Assembly (NCBI GenBank): GCA_003389385.1
Contig: QQVM01000011.1
Coordinates: 1 to 64,000 of the forward strand
DNA from: Bacteroidota bacterium
GTDB taxonomy: Bacteria; Bacteroidota; Bacteroidia; AKYH767-A; 2013-40CM-41-45
Length of the DNA: 64,000 bases
Direction: 5' to 3'
The first letter of the stretch is position 1. Every line of letters begins with the position of its first letter. Below the pieces are notes generated by a model. It saw only the letters and a program-made list of their open reading frames with translations. It made no database searches and was not told the DNA's origin. Made by a program: the position numbers and the translations under genes. Below are positions 21,515 to 29,987 of the stretch, one piece after another.

Positions 21515-22040
21515 AAGAATTTACGGCATTTTCGACGACGAAGAAATCCTGATGAACGCTATTCCTTCCCTGAAGGAAAAAGGTGTTGTGTGCAAGGATG
21601 TGCAAAGTCCTTTCCCCATTCACGGAATCGAAAAGCTTTTGAATGTTCCCAGGACCAGAATTTCAACAGTAGCTTTCCTTTTCGGAATAACAGGCACATC
21701 GCTGGCGCTTCTGATGACCTGGTACATGATGATCGCTGACTGGCCGGTCAACATCGGAGGAAAACCCAATTTTGCATTCTATTTGAACATACCGGCATTT
21801 ATTCCGGTAACATTTGAAATGACTGTGTTCTGCGCCGCTCACGGAATGGCACTGACCTTTCTGCTCAGGAGCAAGCTGCTGCCCGGTGTGACTGCTCCAA
21901 TGCCACATCCGAGAATCACTGATGATAAGTTCGTATTACACGTAGATGTGAAAGACGAATCCAAGATGAATGAAGTGGTATCCCTGATCAGGAATTCCGG
22001 CGCGAGTGATGTATTAATGAAATCCATGCAATTTGCCTGA
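21507..22040 (+). CDS. actD: alternative complex III subunit ActD (DUF3341)
   Basis: 177 residues. An N-terminal soluble segment starting YGIFDDEE is followed by two membrane helices (about 53-77 and 90-116, with NIGGKPNFAFYLNIPAFIPV between them) and a C-terminal soluble domain (VKDESKMNEVVSLIRNSGASDV). This is the DUF3341 pattern seen only as ActD in these operons. It is thought to anchor and stabilise the complex. It overlaps actC by 8 bases, and actE starts 8 bases after its stop. Confidence 0.93.
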   Translation: MAKRIYGIFDDEEILMNAIPSLKEKGVVCKDVQSPFPIHGIEKLLNVPRTRISTVAFLFGITGTSLALLMTWYMMIADWPVNIGGKPNFAFYLNIPAFIPVTFEMTVFCAAHGMALTFLLRSKLLPGVTAPMPHPRITDDKFVLHVDVKDESKMNEVVSLIRNSGASDVLMKSMQFA

Positions 22041-22048
22041 TTAATAAA

Positions 22049-22663
22049 ATGAGAAAGATATATACATACTTCCTCCCTGTGTTGGCGGTTTCGCTCATGG
22101 CATCCTGCGCATACGAGGACAAGAAGACTCCCGGTTACGAATACATGCCAAACATGTACCGCTCTCCTTCTTATGAGACTTATGAGGCAAATCCTAATTT
22201 CCAGGACAGCACTTCTGCGCGTCCATCGGTGAAAGGAACCATTGCCAGAGGAAACTCGGTTCACAGTGACTTGGACATGATGCCTTATCCATACCCGAAC
22301 ACCACTGAAGGATATGAAAAGGCGGGTGCGGAATTGAAAAATCCTGTGCCTCTTGATGAATTTGCAATGTCAGAAGGTAAAAGACTTTATGACAACTATT
22401 GCCTTGTTTGTCACGGCAGCACCGGAATGGGGGATGGACCTGTAGTTCAAAGGAACGGTCCTAAGCCACCTGCATATAATTCAGAACAGCTGAGGAATCT
22501 GCCTGTCGGAAAAATGTATCATGCCATCCATTGGGGAAAAAATATGATGGGCTCCCATGCTTCACAGCTAACTCCGACAGAACGCTGGAAAATCATTCAT
22601 TACATTCAGACCATGCAGAAGCCTGCAATGGCTGACAATACTGCTGCTGCAGAAAAGAAATAA
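22049..22663 (+). CDS. actE: alternative complex III subunit ActE, monohaem cytochrome c lipoprotein
   Basis: 204 residues. The leader MRKIYTYFLPVLAVSLMASC is a lipoprotein signal, so the Cys is probably lipid-anchored on the periplasmic face. A single haem site CLVCH is at residues 118-122, in a cytochrome c fold whose candidate Met ligand is GKNMMGSHASQL. ActE is the exit-side cytochrome of ACIII, passing electrons from ActA to the oxidase or a soluble carrier. The order and spacing fit the operon. Confidence 0.94.
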   Translation: MRKIYTYFLPVLAVSLMASCAYEDKKTPGYEYMPNMYRSPSYETYEANPNFQDSTSARPSVKGTIARGNSVHSDLDMMPYPYPNTTEGYEKAGAELKNPVPLDEFAMSEGKRLYDNYCLVCHGSTGMGDGPVVQRNGPKPPAYNSEQLRNLPVGKMYHAIHWGKNMMGSHASQLTPTERWKIIHYIQTMQKPAMADNTAAAEKK

Positions 22664-22692
22664 TAATTAAAATTCCATTATTCATACACAAT

Positions 22693-23874
22693 ATGATGGA
22701 CAGGAAATACGAGCTAACTCAGAATAATAAGGTGATTCCATTGATCATGATGGCTGTCGGTGTGGTAGCAATTGTGATGGGATTCATGACAGATCACTAC
22801 AGAGCATGGGCGACGCTCCTGCACAACAATTTTTACTTCACAGCAATCGCATTGTGCGGAACATTTTTTGTCGCAGTGCAATACGTTGCTCAGGCAGGTT
22901 GGGCAACCGGAATTAAAAGAGTGCCAGAGGCAATGGGTGCTTATCTGAAATATGGAATGGCCTTCATGCTGGTCATATTCATCTTTGGTCACCACGATCT
23001 ATATCACTGGACTCATAAAGAACTTTACGATCCCAGCAGTGATAAATACGATCCGATTCTGGACGGAAAGAAAGGATTTCTGAACGTTCCTTTCTATGTA
23101 ATCAGATTGATTGCTTATGCTGCAATATGGGTTGGATTTACATACCTGCTGCGTAAGCAGTCTTTACTTGAAGACCAGAACGGCGGTCTTGAGCCATACA
23201 ATAAAAGCGTAGTGCTCGGCGCGGTTTTCATTGTGCTGTTCGGTGTTACTTCTTCAACTTCCGCATGGGATTTCCTGATGAGCATTGACTCTCACTGGTT
23301 CTCCACTCTGTTTGGCTGGTACACTTTTGCGGGATTGTTTGTGAGCGGACTGGCTATGATGGCATTGTTCATCCTTGTACTCAGGAAAAAAGGTTATATG
23401 CCGCATGTGAATGAGAACCACCTTCATGATGTAGGTAAATTCATGTTCGCGTTTTCTGTATTCTGGACTTACCTGTGGTTCTCTCAGTTCATGCTGATCT
23501 GGTATGCCCACCTTCCTGAGGAAGTTGTGTATTACCAGGTAAGATGGGAGTACTTTAAAAACCTTTGGGTGGCGAATCTTCTGATAAACTTCATTGCACC
23601 ATTCCTCGTCCTCATGACACGTGACGCAAAACGTCAGAGTGCAATTCTGTGGGTTGCCGGAATCATCATTCTTGCAGGCCACTGGCTTGATGTGTATCTG
23701 ATGGTAACTCCGGGAGTACTCGGCAAAGACTGGCAGCTTGGCTTCATAGAAGTGGGTACGATGGTCGGTTTCCTCGGATTGTTCCTAAGAACGACATTCG
23801 TTGAGTTGAGCAAAGCGCCAATTGTGCCTCAGAATCACCCGATGTTGCAGGAAAGTTTGCATCATCATATTTAA
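22693..23874 (+). CDS. actF: alternative complex III subunit ActF, NrfD-like membrane protein
   Basis: 393 residues with about ten predicted membrane helices, a divergent NrfD-like subunit paralogous to ActC. The segment SIDSHWFSTLFGWYTFAGLFV with HHDLYHWTH is characteristic. Two ATGs are adjacent at 22693 and 22696; either may be used. It completes the six-gene act set and is followed by coxB after 32 bases, so the complex and the oxidase are made together. Confidence 0.94.
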   Translation: MMDRKYELTQNNKVIPLIMMAVGVVAIVMGFMTDHYRAWATLLHNNFYFTAIALCGTFFVAVQYVAQAGWATGIKRVPEAMGAYLKYGMAFMLVIFIFGHHDLYHWTHKELYDPSSDKYDPILDGKKGFLNVPFYVIRLIAYAAIWVGFTYLLRKQSLLEDQNGGLEPYNKSVVLGAVFIVLFGVTSSTSAWDFLMSIDSHWFSTLFGWYTFAGLFVSGLAMMALFILVLRKKGYMPHVNENHLHDVGKFMFAFSVFWTYLWFSQFMLIWYAHLPEEVVYYQVRWEYFKNLWVANLLINFIAPFLVLMTRDAKRQSAILWVAGIIILAGHWLDVYLMVTPGVLGKDWQLGFIEVGTMVGFLGLFLRTTFVELSKAPIVPQNHPMLQESLHHHI

Positions 23875-23906
23875 AATATTATTGAATACAAAAGGAATAG
23901 AAATTC

Positions 23907-24953
23907 ATGATTAAGCTACTGACCCTTTTAGTAATAGTATTCGCATTGATCACCATCTGGCGGATAATTCGTGTGCTTGAGCTGGTTCGTGACCTGCGCG
24001 GAGAAGAAGAAGAAGAAATCACCGATAAGGATAACAAATTGAACGGCTTGCTATCCATGATCTTCCTTTTCGTGGGCTTTGCCGGAATGATCTACTTCAC
24101 CATAGATGCGAAAAAATATCTTCTTCCGGTTGCGGCATCAAAACATGGCGTGCTGACTGATGAGTACCTCAATCTGAATTTTATTCTCATCATCATTGTA
24201 TTCTTCATTACCCAGACTCTATTGTTTTACTATGCCTGGAAATACAGTTATAAGAAGAATGTAAAGGCGTTTTTCTGGCCGGACAATCATAAACTTGAGT
24301 TTATTTGGACAGTTGTTCCAGCAGTTGTATTGATGGGACTCATCGTTTACGGTTTGAAACTCTGGATTAATATTACTGCTCCTGCTCCTCAGGAAGCTAT
24401 GGTGATAGAGGTGTACGGTAAGCAGTTTGACTGGACCGCCCGTTATTCTGGATCTGATAATAAGTTGGGACATTCAAACTTCCGCCTCATTACGGATGAT
24501 AATATTCTTGGCGTGGATGTGAATGACTCAGCAGCGGCTGATGATAAGATTGCACGTGAGTTATATCTTCCTGTCGGAGGTAAGATCGTGTTCAAGTTTC
24601 ATTCCCGTGATGTGATTCACAGTGCATACTTCCCGCACCTCCGCGCTCAGATGAATACCGTACCGGGTATGACCACGGAGTTTTTCCTTGAGCCAACTAT
24701 CACTACAGACAGCATGAGGCTGATCACCGGAAATCCAAAATTCGATTACATCCTGCTTTGCAACAAGATTTGCGGAGTTGCGCATTATAATATGAAAATG
24801 AAAGTGGTTGTGACCACTCCTGAAGATTTCAAGAAATGGTACAAAGAGCAAAAGTATGTATTTGCAAAACCTGAAGCAGCATCCGCAACTTCGGATACAT
24901 TGCAAACTGCCCTGCTTCCTGAAAGTTCAGCTACTCTGGTAGCAGCCAAATAA
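23907..24953 (+). CDS. coxB: cytochrome c oxidase subunit II
   Basis: 348 residues. The CuA site is intact: C285, C289, H293 and M296 in CNKICGVAHYNM. The upstream HDNHKLEFIWTVVP-like segment (here WPDNHKLEFIWTVVP) and the following helix are the usual anchor. Two extra hydrophobic helices precede this, giving four in all, more than the normal two. An acidic stretch GEEEEEITDKD lies between the first helices. The periplasmic cupredoxin domain takes electrons from ActE or a cytochrome c and passes them to haem a in CoxA. No cytochrome c domain is fused to it. Confidence 0.96.
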   Translation: MIKLLTLLVIVFALITIWRIIRVLELVRDLRGEEEEEITDKDNKLNGLLSMIFLFVGFAGMIYFTIDAKKYLLPVAASKHGVLTDEYLNLNFILIIIVFFITQTLLFYYAWKYSYKKNVKAFFWPDNHKLEFIWTVVPAVVLMGLIVYGLKLWINITAPAPQEAMVIEVYGKQFDWTARYSGSDNKLGHSNFRLITDDNILGVDVNDSAAADDKIARELYLPVGGKIVFKFHSRDVIHSAYFPHLRAQMNTVPGMTTEFFLEPTITTDSMRLITGNPKFDYILLCNKICGVAHYNMKMKVVVTTPEDFKKWYKEQKYVFAKPEAASATSDTLQTALLPESSATLVAAK

Positions 24954-25018
24954 CAGAATAAAGAGTTATAAATTAAATGTCGAATCCCTTTTGGGGATAG
25001 AAAATAAAAGCCAAAATA

Positions 25019-26836
25019 ATGTCAAATCATTCACACGATCATGCAGTTGATGCCCACGGAGGCCACGACCACCATGATCATGAGCATCACGACACATTCT
25101 GGACGAAATATATTTTCAGTCAGGATCACAAGATGATTTCAAAGCAGTTCCTCGTAACTGCAATTGCAATGGCGCTTGTTGCCATGTTCATGTCGCTCAT
25201 ATTCCGTCTTCAGCTTGGTTGGCCGGATCAGAAGTTCCCATTCCTGGAAAGCATCATCGGCGACTGGGGAAAAGACGGACGACTTGATCCGAACTTCTAT
25301 CTCGCTCTTGTGACAATCCACGGTACCATCATGGTGTTCTTCGTACTCACCGGTGGTTTATCAGGAACATTCAGTAACCTGCTCATTCCATTGCAGGTGG
25401 GAGCCAGAGATATGGCCAGCGGATTTCTCAATATGCTGTCATACTGGTTCTTCTTCCTTTCCTGCGCTGTAATGACAGCTTCTTTATTCGTTCAGGCAGG
25501 TCCGGCTTCTGCGGGATGGACAATCTATCCGCCTTTAAGTGCCTTACCCCAGGCTATACCCGGCTCGGGGGCAGGTATGACCTTATGGCTCGTGAGCATG
25601 GTATTCTTCATAGCCAGCGCACTTCTTGGCGGTATCAACTACGTGGTAACAATCATCAACCTGAGAACAAAAGGAATGAGTATGACCAGACTGCCTCTTA
25701 CAATCTGGGCATTCTTTATTACTGCAATCCTTGGTATTCTTTCATTCCCTGTGTTGTTTGCAGCGGCACTTCTCCTGTTGTTTGACCGCAGCTTCGGCAC
25801 CAGTTTCTTCCTGTCGGATATTTTCATCAATGGAGCGCCACTGGATTATGTAGGAGGTAGCCCGATTCTCTTCCAGCACCTATTCTGGTTCCTCGGCCAC
25901 CCTGAAGTATATATTGTACTGCTTCCGGCCCTTGGACTAGCTTCTGAAATCATTGCAACACAATCACGTAAACCGATTTTCGGATACAAAGCGATGATTG
26001 GTTCCATGCTGGTGATCGCCTTCCTCTCATTCATCGTATGGGGACACCACATGTTTATCACGGGTATGAATCCATTCCTTGGATCAGTGTTCGTATTCAC
26101 CACACTCCTTGTGGCTATACCCTCAGCAGTCAAGGTCTTCAACTATCTCGCGACATTGTGGAAAGCAAATATTGTCCTCTCGCCGGCTATGTTGTTTGCG
26201 ATTGGACTGGTTTCCTTCTTCATCTCAGGTGGTCTGACCGGTATCATCTTAGGGGACTCTGCACTTGACATACAGGTTCACGATACTTACTTCGTTGTTG
26301 CTCACTTCCATATTGTAATGGGAAGTTCAGCCATCTTCGGAATGTTCGCAGGAATTTATCACTGGTTCCCCAGGATGTATGGAAGAATGATGAATAAGCG
26401 AATGGGATATCTGCACTTCTGGATTACATTCATCAGTGTGTATGGAACATTCTTCCCGATGCACTTCGTCGGATTATCAGGTGCTCCAAGAAGATATTAT
26501 GCCTATACAGCTTATGAAGGATTCGATGCAGCCATTAACATTAACGTGCTCATTTCAATTTTCGCTATCGTAGGTGGTTTAGCACAGCTGATCTTCGTTG
26601 CAAACTTCTTCTATTCAATGTACCGCGGAAGGAAAGCCAGCCAGAACCCATGGAAATCCACCACGATTGAATGGACAGCCCCTGTTGAACATCTTCATGG
26701 CAACTGGCCAGGAGCAATTCCTGAAGTCCACCGCTGGCCGTATGATTATGGAAAGCCGGGAGAGGATGATGATTTCATCCCGCAAACTGTTCCATTCTCC
26801 CAGACGAAGAAGTCTAATCTTCCGGGGGAAGAGTAA
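25019..26836 (+). CDS. coxA: cytochrome c oxidase subunit I (haem-copper, A type)
   Basis: 605 residues, 12 or more helices. The active site is recognisable: FWFLGHPEVYIVLLPALG (CuB His and the His-crosslinked Tyr, the A1-type pattern), WGHHMFITGMNP (CuB His pair), and HDTYFVVAHFHIVMG (haem a3 and haem a ligands). It reduces oxygen to water and pumps protons. The N-terminus is unusually His-rich (10 His in the first 25 residues), ahead of the first helix. It is the last gene of the operon; a strong terminator follows. Subunit III is not in this window. Confidence 0.97.
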   Translation: MSNHSHDHAVDAHGGHDHHDHEHHDTFWTKYIFSQDHKMISKQFLVTAIAMALVAMFMSLIFRLQLGWPDQKFPFLESIIGDWGKDGRLDPNFYLALVTIHGTIMVFFVLTGGLSGTFSNLLIPLQVGARDMASGFLNMLSYWFFFLSCAVMTASLFVQAGPASAGWTIYPPLSALPQAIPGSGAGMTLWLVSMVFFIASALLGGINYVVTIINLRTKGMSMTRLPLTIWAFFITAILGILSFPVLFAAALLLLFDRSFGTSFFLSDIFINGAPLDYVGGSPILFQHLFWFLGHPEVYIVLLPALGLASEIIATQSRKPIFGYKAMIGSMLVIAFLSFIVWGHHMFITGMNPFLGSVFVFTTLLVAIPSAVKVFNYLATLWKANIVLSPAMLFAIGLVSFFISGGLTGIILGDSALDIQVHDTYFVVAHFHIVMGSSAIFGMFAGIYHWFPRMYGRMMNKRMGYLHFWITFISVYGTFFPMHFVGLSGAPRRYYAYTAYEGFDAAININVLISIFAIVGGLAQLIFVANFFYSMYRGRKASQNPWKSTTIEWTAPVEHLHGNWPGAIPEVHRWPYDYGKPGEDDDFIPQTVPFSQTKKSNLPGEE

Positions 26837-26860
26837 TACAAAAATCTCATTTTAGATATT

Positions 26861-26894
26861 AAATCCCGTTGAGTTTTCAGCGGGATTTTTTTTT
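26861..26894 (+). terminator. intrinsic terminator of the act-cox operon
   Basis: AAATCCCG (26861-26868) pairs with CGGGATTT (26881-26888) around a 12-base loop and is followed by nine T to 26894. It starts 25 bases after the coxA stop. Confidence 0.9.
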
Positions 26895-26908
26895 AAGATT
26901 ACGTGCTT

Positions 26909-26946
26909 CAGACTACGCGCTTGGCGCTTCGTCTGACAAGGTCAGA
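26909..26946. repeat. overlapping small palindromes
   Basis: CAGAC (26909-26913) pairs with GTCTG (26931-26935), with GCGC/GCGC inside. TCTGAC (26932-26937) pairs with GTCAGA (26941-26946) around AAG. The stretch is richer in G and C than its surroundings and abuts the IS remnant. It could be a REP-like element; with one copy in the window I cannot tell. Confidence 0.35.
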
Positions 26947-27056
26947 TGTTTCATCGCTGCGCACTTTGTCTGTCGAAAACAAACGTTTCCTTGTTTCACA
27001 CAGAATTCCTTTAAGATTGAAATGATTTGTTCTTCTGTGAATTTTGACTTTTTCAT
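26913..27056 (-). pseudogene. decayed 5' end of an IS3-family transposase OrfA
   Basis: The minus-strand reading frame from the ATG at 27056 encodes 47 residues and stops at 26913. The first 17 (MKKSKFTEEQIISILKE) match the conserved N-terminus of IS3-family OrfA, the helix-turn-helix protein that usually runs on for about 90-100 residues. After residue 17 (near 27006) the sequence is unlike any transposase, so the insertion has been truncated and the rest is foreign to it. No OrfB with a DDE core exists in the window. Non-functional. Confidence 0.75.
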
Positions 27057-27118
27057 TGACGTTTATTATTAAGGTTAAGATAGACTTCTATTTTTAACCT
27101 GTCTGAAAAAGTCAGCCA
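27006..27118 (-). mobile_element. left-end remnant of an IS3-family insertion sequence
   Basis: Upstream of the OrfA start, the minus strand has a TGGCTGACTTTTTCAGACAG-type stretch ending at 27118. It resembles the terminal inverted repeat of IS3-group elements and sits at the expected distance of about 60 bases from the start codon. No matching right end was found. Confidence 0.55.
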
Positions 27119-27135
27119 CTTACCAGCGTACAATT

Positions 27136-27160
27136 AAAAAAACCAAGCCCGAAGGGCTTG
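27136..27160 (-). terminator. orphan intrinsic terminator
   Basis: CAAGCCC (27144-27150) and GGGCTTG (27154-27160) form a 7-bp stem with a GAA loop. On the minus strand it is followed by a run of seven T. No gene ends here: the nearest minus-strand gene ends at 27589 behind its own terminator. Confidence 0.75.
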
Positions 27161-27255
27161 AATGTGAATTCCGTTTGGGTCACGTTTTGAATTACGGATC
27201 ATGTGTTACGAATAATAATTTTATAAGAGGAGCATATGGTGAAATCAGCCTTCGC

Positions 27256-27275
27256 TCTTGTGGCCGGCCACAAGA
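27256..27275. repeat. perfect 20-bp palindrome
   Basis: TCTTGTGGCCGGCCACAAGA is identical to its own reverse complement, with no spacer. It could be a dimeric protein's binding site or a cruciform or hairpin. No known family motif was recognised. Confidence 0.8.
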
Positions 27276-27320
27276 TTTAGCACCGCATTTGTACTATTGG
27301 AGCAGGTAAAAATCACATTA

Positions 27321-27344
27321 ATCCCAACAATCCCATAAATCCCA
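27321..27344. repeat. three ATCCCA units with a 9-bp period
   Basis: ATCCCA occurs at 27321, 27330 and 27339 with AAT-rich spacers, and a weaker fourth unit (ATCACA) lies at 27312. Similar degenerate ATCCCA-type runs occur in many bacterial intergenic regions. I cannot assign a function. Confidence 0.6.
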
Positions 27345-27392
27345 GTTCAGACATCATTCTTACCCGACAAATCGCATAGCACGAACTTCCTT

Positions 27393-27400
27393 CAAATGTA
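27393..27400 (-). promoter_or_regulatory. possible orphan -7 element (TACATTTG)
   Basis: On the minus strand it is a perfect match to TAnnTTTG, pointing at the orphan terminator 230 bases further on. No TTTG is present at -33, so this is weak on its own. Confidence 0.3.
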
Positions 27401-27533
27401 AGTTTGAGAAATAGTGCAGCTTATATTATCGCATCAGTCTTTCATTCAGACAACGACACCCGGTTACTTCTAATATAGCGTAAAGTACGAAGGCAAAACG
27501 CTGAACAGATCAGTTGTAATTCTCCTGAAAATG

Positions 27534-27555
27534 AAAAACCCCCGAACTCCGGGGG
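27534..27555 (-). terminator. terminator of the dockerin/cohesin-like T9SS gene
   Basis: CCCCCG (27539-27544) pairs with CGGGGG (27550-27555) around AACTC. It is followed on the minus strand by five T. It lies 34 bases past the stop codon. Confidence 0.85.
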
Positions 27556-27588
27556 CTTTTCAAACAACATGAGAAAATAAACGAACAA

Positions 27589-29745
27589 CTATTTTATAAC
27601 CTGAATTTTTCTTTGAGCCACTCCATTTGGAGTATGAATGTTCAGAATGTACACTCCTTCCGAAAGGGTACTGATGTCAATACTTTTCTTCGCTTGCGGA
27701 TATTCGTTTTGTACGACGACTCTGCCGGCAAGATCAGTGATGCTGATCTTACTGACATTCATGCCTGCGGGATTGATAAAGAGCTCGGATTTTGCCGGGT
27801 TTGGATAAACTGAAATATTATTCAGCTCTGCACGGCTAATGCCTGTGGTCGATGAATAAATGCTGACACTGTCGTTTACCACATTGAAGTAGTGTTCCAG
27901 ACCGTCAGCAGTGATGCCGCGTACATTCGACAAACTGAAGCGGCTCACGGCTCTTGCAGAGATATTGTCAACGATCACCACATCAAGAATACCTACAGTG
28001 CTGTCTGCTAAGGAATTTTGTTGGTTATTTCTGACTGAAACGGCGTCCACATATCCTGCTGCCCAATTGAATTTCGTGAATGTGATGATGTCGTTTCCAG
28101 GTGTTCCGAAGTTTGACGAAACAAAAGAGAAACCGGAAAGGGTAGAATCGACAAGTGCTGAACTGAAGTGGAGACGGAATGCAATTCCGTAAATCGGAGA
28201 TACCGGGAATGCTGATGAGCCGAGTCCAACCTGAACCCTGAATGAATCACTTGGGCCGGCTGAATCCCGACTCGCAGACAGATATATCGAATTAATTATT
28301 CCGGAAGGAGGCAGGGAAGAAACACGCAAAGGGTGACTCAGGCCATAATTCTGAGCAATGACCAAAGTGTCCTGCGCATCTATTATTCCGTCACCGTTGC
28401 AGTCGGCATGCTTGTAGTTAACACCACTGATGAAGTCCTGTGACCATGCTGAAGCAGACTCTGCAACCCAGTTCGTAGTTGCGGCCGGCCTTACAGGTCC
28501 TGTTGCATTGAATGCCAGTCCTATTGAAAGGACATCGTACATGTTACATTGCAAATCAGAGTTTGCATCACCAGGCCATACATCAGCAGTGCAGCTGTTT
28601 ACAAATAATCTGTAAGTGTACGACTGGCGACCGAAGTAAGGACAGGCATTGTCTGATACGTTCAAATGCAGGAGATAAGGAGATGAACTCACCATTGTTG
28701 TATCAGTGATGAATTCAACCAAAACTGAATCCTGCTGTCCTCCAAAACTACTGATACTCATTCCTGGAATACCGGATAAGCTGATGAAAGTCGAATCTGA
28801 AGTGTCTGCATCCGCAGAATACACCATGAAACGCAAAGTGTCTCCGGCGCATAGGTTGCTATAAAAATTATTACTGCCATTGACTCCGCTGAGTTGCGGA
28901 AGGTTGTTTGGGAAGTTGGTGATGGATACTTGCACATCTCTGGATGTTCGACCAACCATTATCCCATTACGGTATTCGGTAATTTGATAAACGATCACAT
29001 CCACTTCGGTAACAACAGGTGAAACCACAAAATCTCCGGTGCTTTGGTTTAGGTAAGAAGCAGGGTTGCTGAATACTGGATTCAGGTGATCATATCCCGG
29101 ATTGTAAGGGATGAAAGTGTTGATGTTGGATCTGGCTGGTGCGAGTTCCATAACTATTGAGTCGCCGTCTACATCATATATGCCGTTATTCATGGTATGT
29201 GTAGTGCCGGTGCTCAAAAAGAATATGGGATGGTTCGAAAACTGAACAGAGTTGTTGAATGGGAAGTCAAGGTTGTTCAGCTCAGCTGTAAACATTGCAG
29301 GCTGTGAAGAGGCATTCGTAAGGTTTGTTATACTGGAATTTCTGCAGCATTCCTGGCGACTGATGATCCAATCGTTGCAAGCTGAAGGTAAAGTCACCGT
29401 ACCGCTATAATCCCATTTTTCCACTCCAACCAGTGATCCTCCGTTGCATGTCGTCAGCAAGGAAGGGCAAGCGGGAGTGATGATAGTAGGTGAGGAAGAG
29501 GTTGGAAATAAATTTGCAGTCAGTCCGCTGATTCCGCATGACGCGGAACTGATGTTTACCATTGCTGAAGTTGGCGCATTGATCCCGGAACAGTCTCTGT
29601 ACAGAGAAAGTGTAACCTGATATGAATTCCCGCTGACCCAGGAATAGGTGATTTCTCCACCCATAATGTGGGAAGCGCGAAGTCCGCTGCAGGTTATCAG
29701 CATGATGCTGAGCATAATGAGCAGTGTGATGAAGTCTCTTTTCAT
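27589..29745 (-). CDS. T9SS secreted protein with dockerin-like and cohesin-like modules
   Basis: 718 residues from the ATG that opens the signal peptide MKRDFITLLIMLSIMLITC. The N-terminal domain starts SHIMGGEITYSW...SLYRDCSG, common in large Bacteroidota surface proteins. In the middle are two calcium-binding loops of dockerin type: DANSDLQCNMYD and DCNGDGIIDAQD (DxNxD spacing). A beta-rich segment follows, beginning IYLSASRDSAGPSDSFRVQV, which resembles a cohesin/carbohydrate-binding jelly roll. The C-terminus is a T9SS sorting domain (VYPNPAKSELFINPAG ... LSEGVYILNIHTPNG). It probably sits on the cell surface; no enzyme motif is seen. It is preceded by 236 bases without a convincing promoter. 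Confidence 0.85.
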   Translation of the reverse strand: MKRDFITLLIMLSIMLITCSGLRASHIMGGEITYSWVSGNSYQVTLSLYRDCSGINAPTSAMVNISSASCGISGLTANLFPTSSSPTIITPACPSLLTTCNGGSLVGVEKWDYSGTVTLPSACNDWIISRQECCRNSSITNLTNASSQPAMFTAELNNLDFPFNNSVQFSNHPIFFLSTGTTHTMNNGIYDVDGDSIVMELAPARSNINTFIPYNPGYDHLNPVFSNPASYLNQSTGDFVVSPVVTEVDVIVYQITEYRNGIMVGRTSRDVQVSITNFPNNLPQLSGVNGSNNFYSNLCAGDTLRFMVYSADADTSDSTFISLSGIPGMSISSFGGQQDSVLVEFITDTTMVSSSPYLLHLNVSDNACPYFGRQSYTYRLFVNSCTADVWPGDANSDLQCNMYDVLSIGLAFNATGPVRPAATTNWVAESASAWSQDFISGVNYKHADCNGDGIIDAQDTLVIAQNYGLSHPLRVSSLPPSGIINSIYLSASRDSAGPSDSFRVQVGLGSSAFPVSPIYGIAFRLHFSSALVDSTLSGFSFVSSNFGTPGNDIITFTKFNWAAGYVDAVSVRNNQQNSLADSTVGILDVVIVDNISARAVSRFSLSNVRGITADGLEHYFNVVNDSVSIYSSTTGISRAELNNISVYPNPAKSELFINPAGMNVSKISITDLAGRVVVQNEYPQAKKSIDISTLSEGVYILNIHTPNGVAQRKIQVIK

Positions 29746-29987
29746 GGTATTCAAGTTAATTATTTTGGGTCGATTTATTGATTTCATGTGAGGGTATAAT
29801 TTCACGATACAATGATAGACGGAGAATGACTCTGATCCAAGGACAAAAAATCAGCTTTGCCGGACATATATAAATATCAAAAACCTCAAAAAAATCATAA
29901 AATATGCGAAAAGTCTTAGTTAAATTATAAATTTAATGGTTATTTGCCGGATACTTAATTACTTTGCACTGAATTCGACATTTGCTG

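Noticed and set aside
27236-27280. 13-residue plus-strand frame (MVKSAFALVAGHKI) behind AGAGGAG
   Set aside because: It crosses the 20-bp palindrome. A Shine-Dalgarno-like match is weak evidence here, and there is no downstream gene to regulate.
27312-27344. CRISPR array
   Set aside because: Units are 9 bases with no unique spacers and there are no cas genes.
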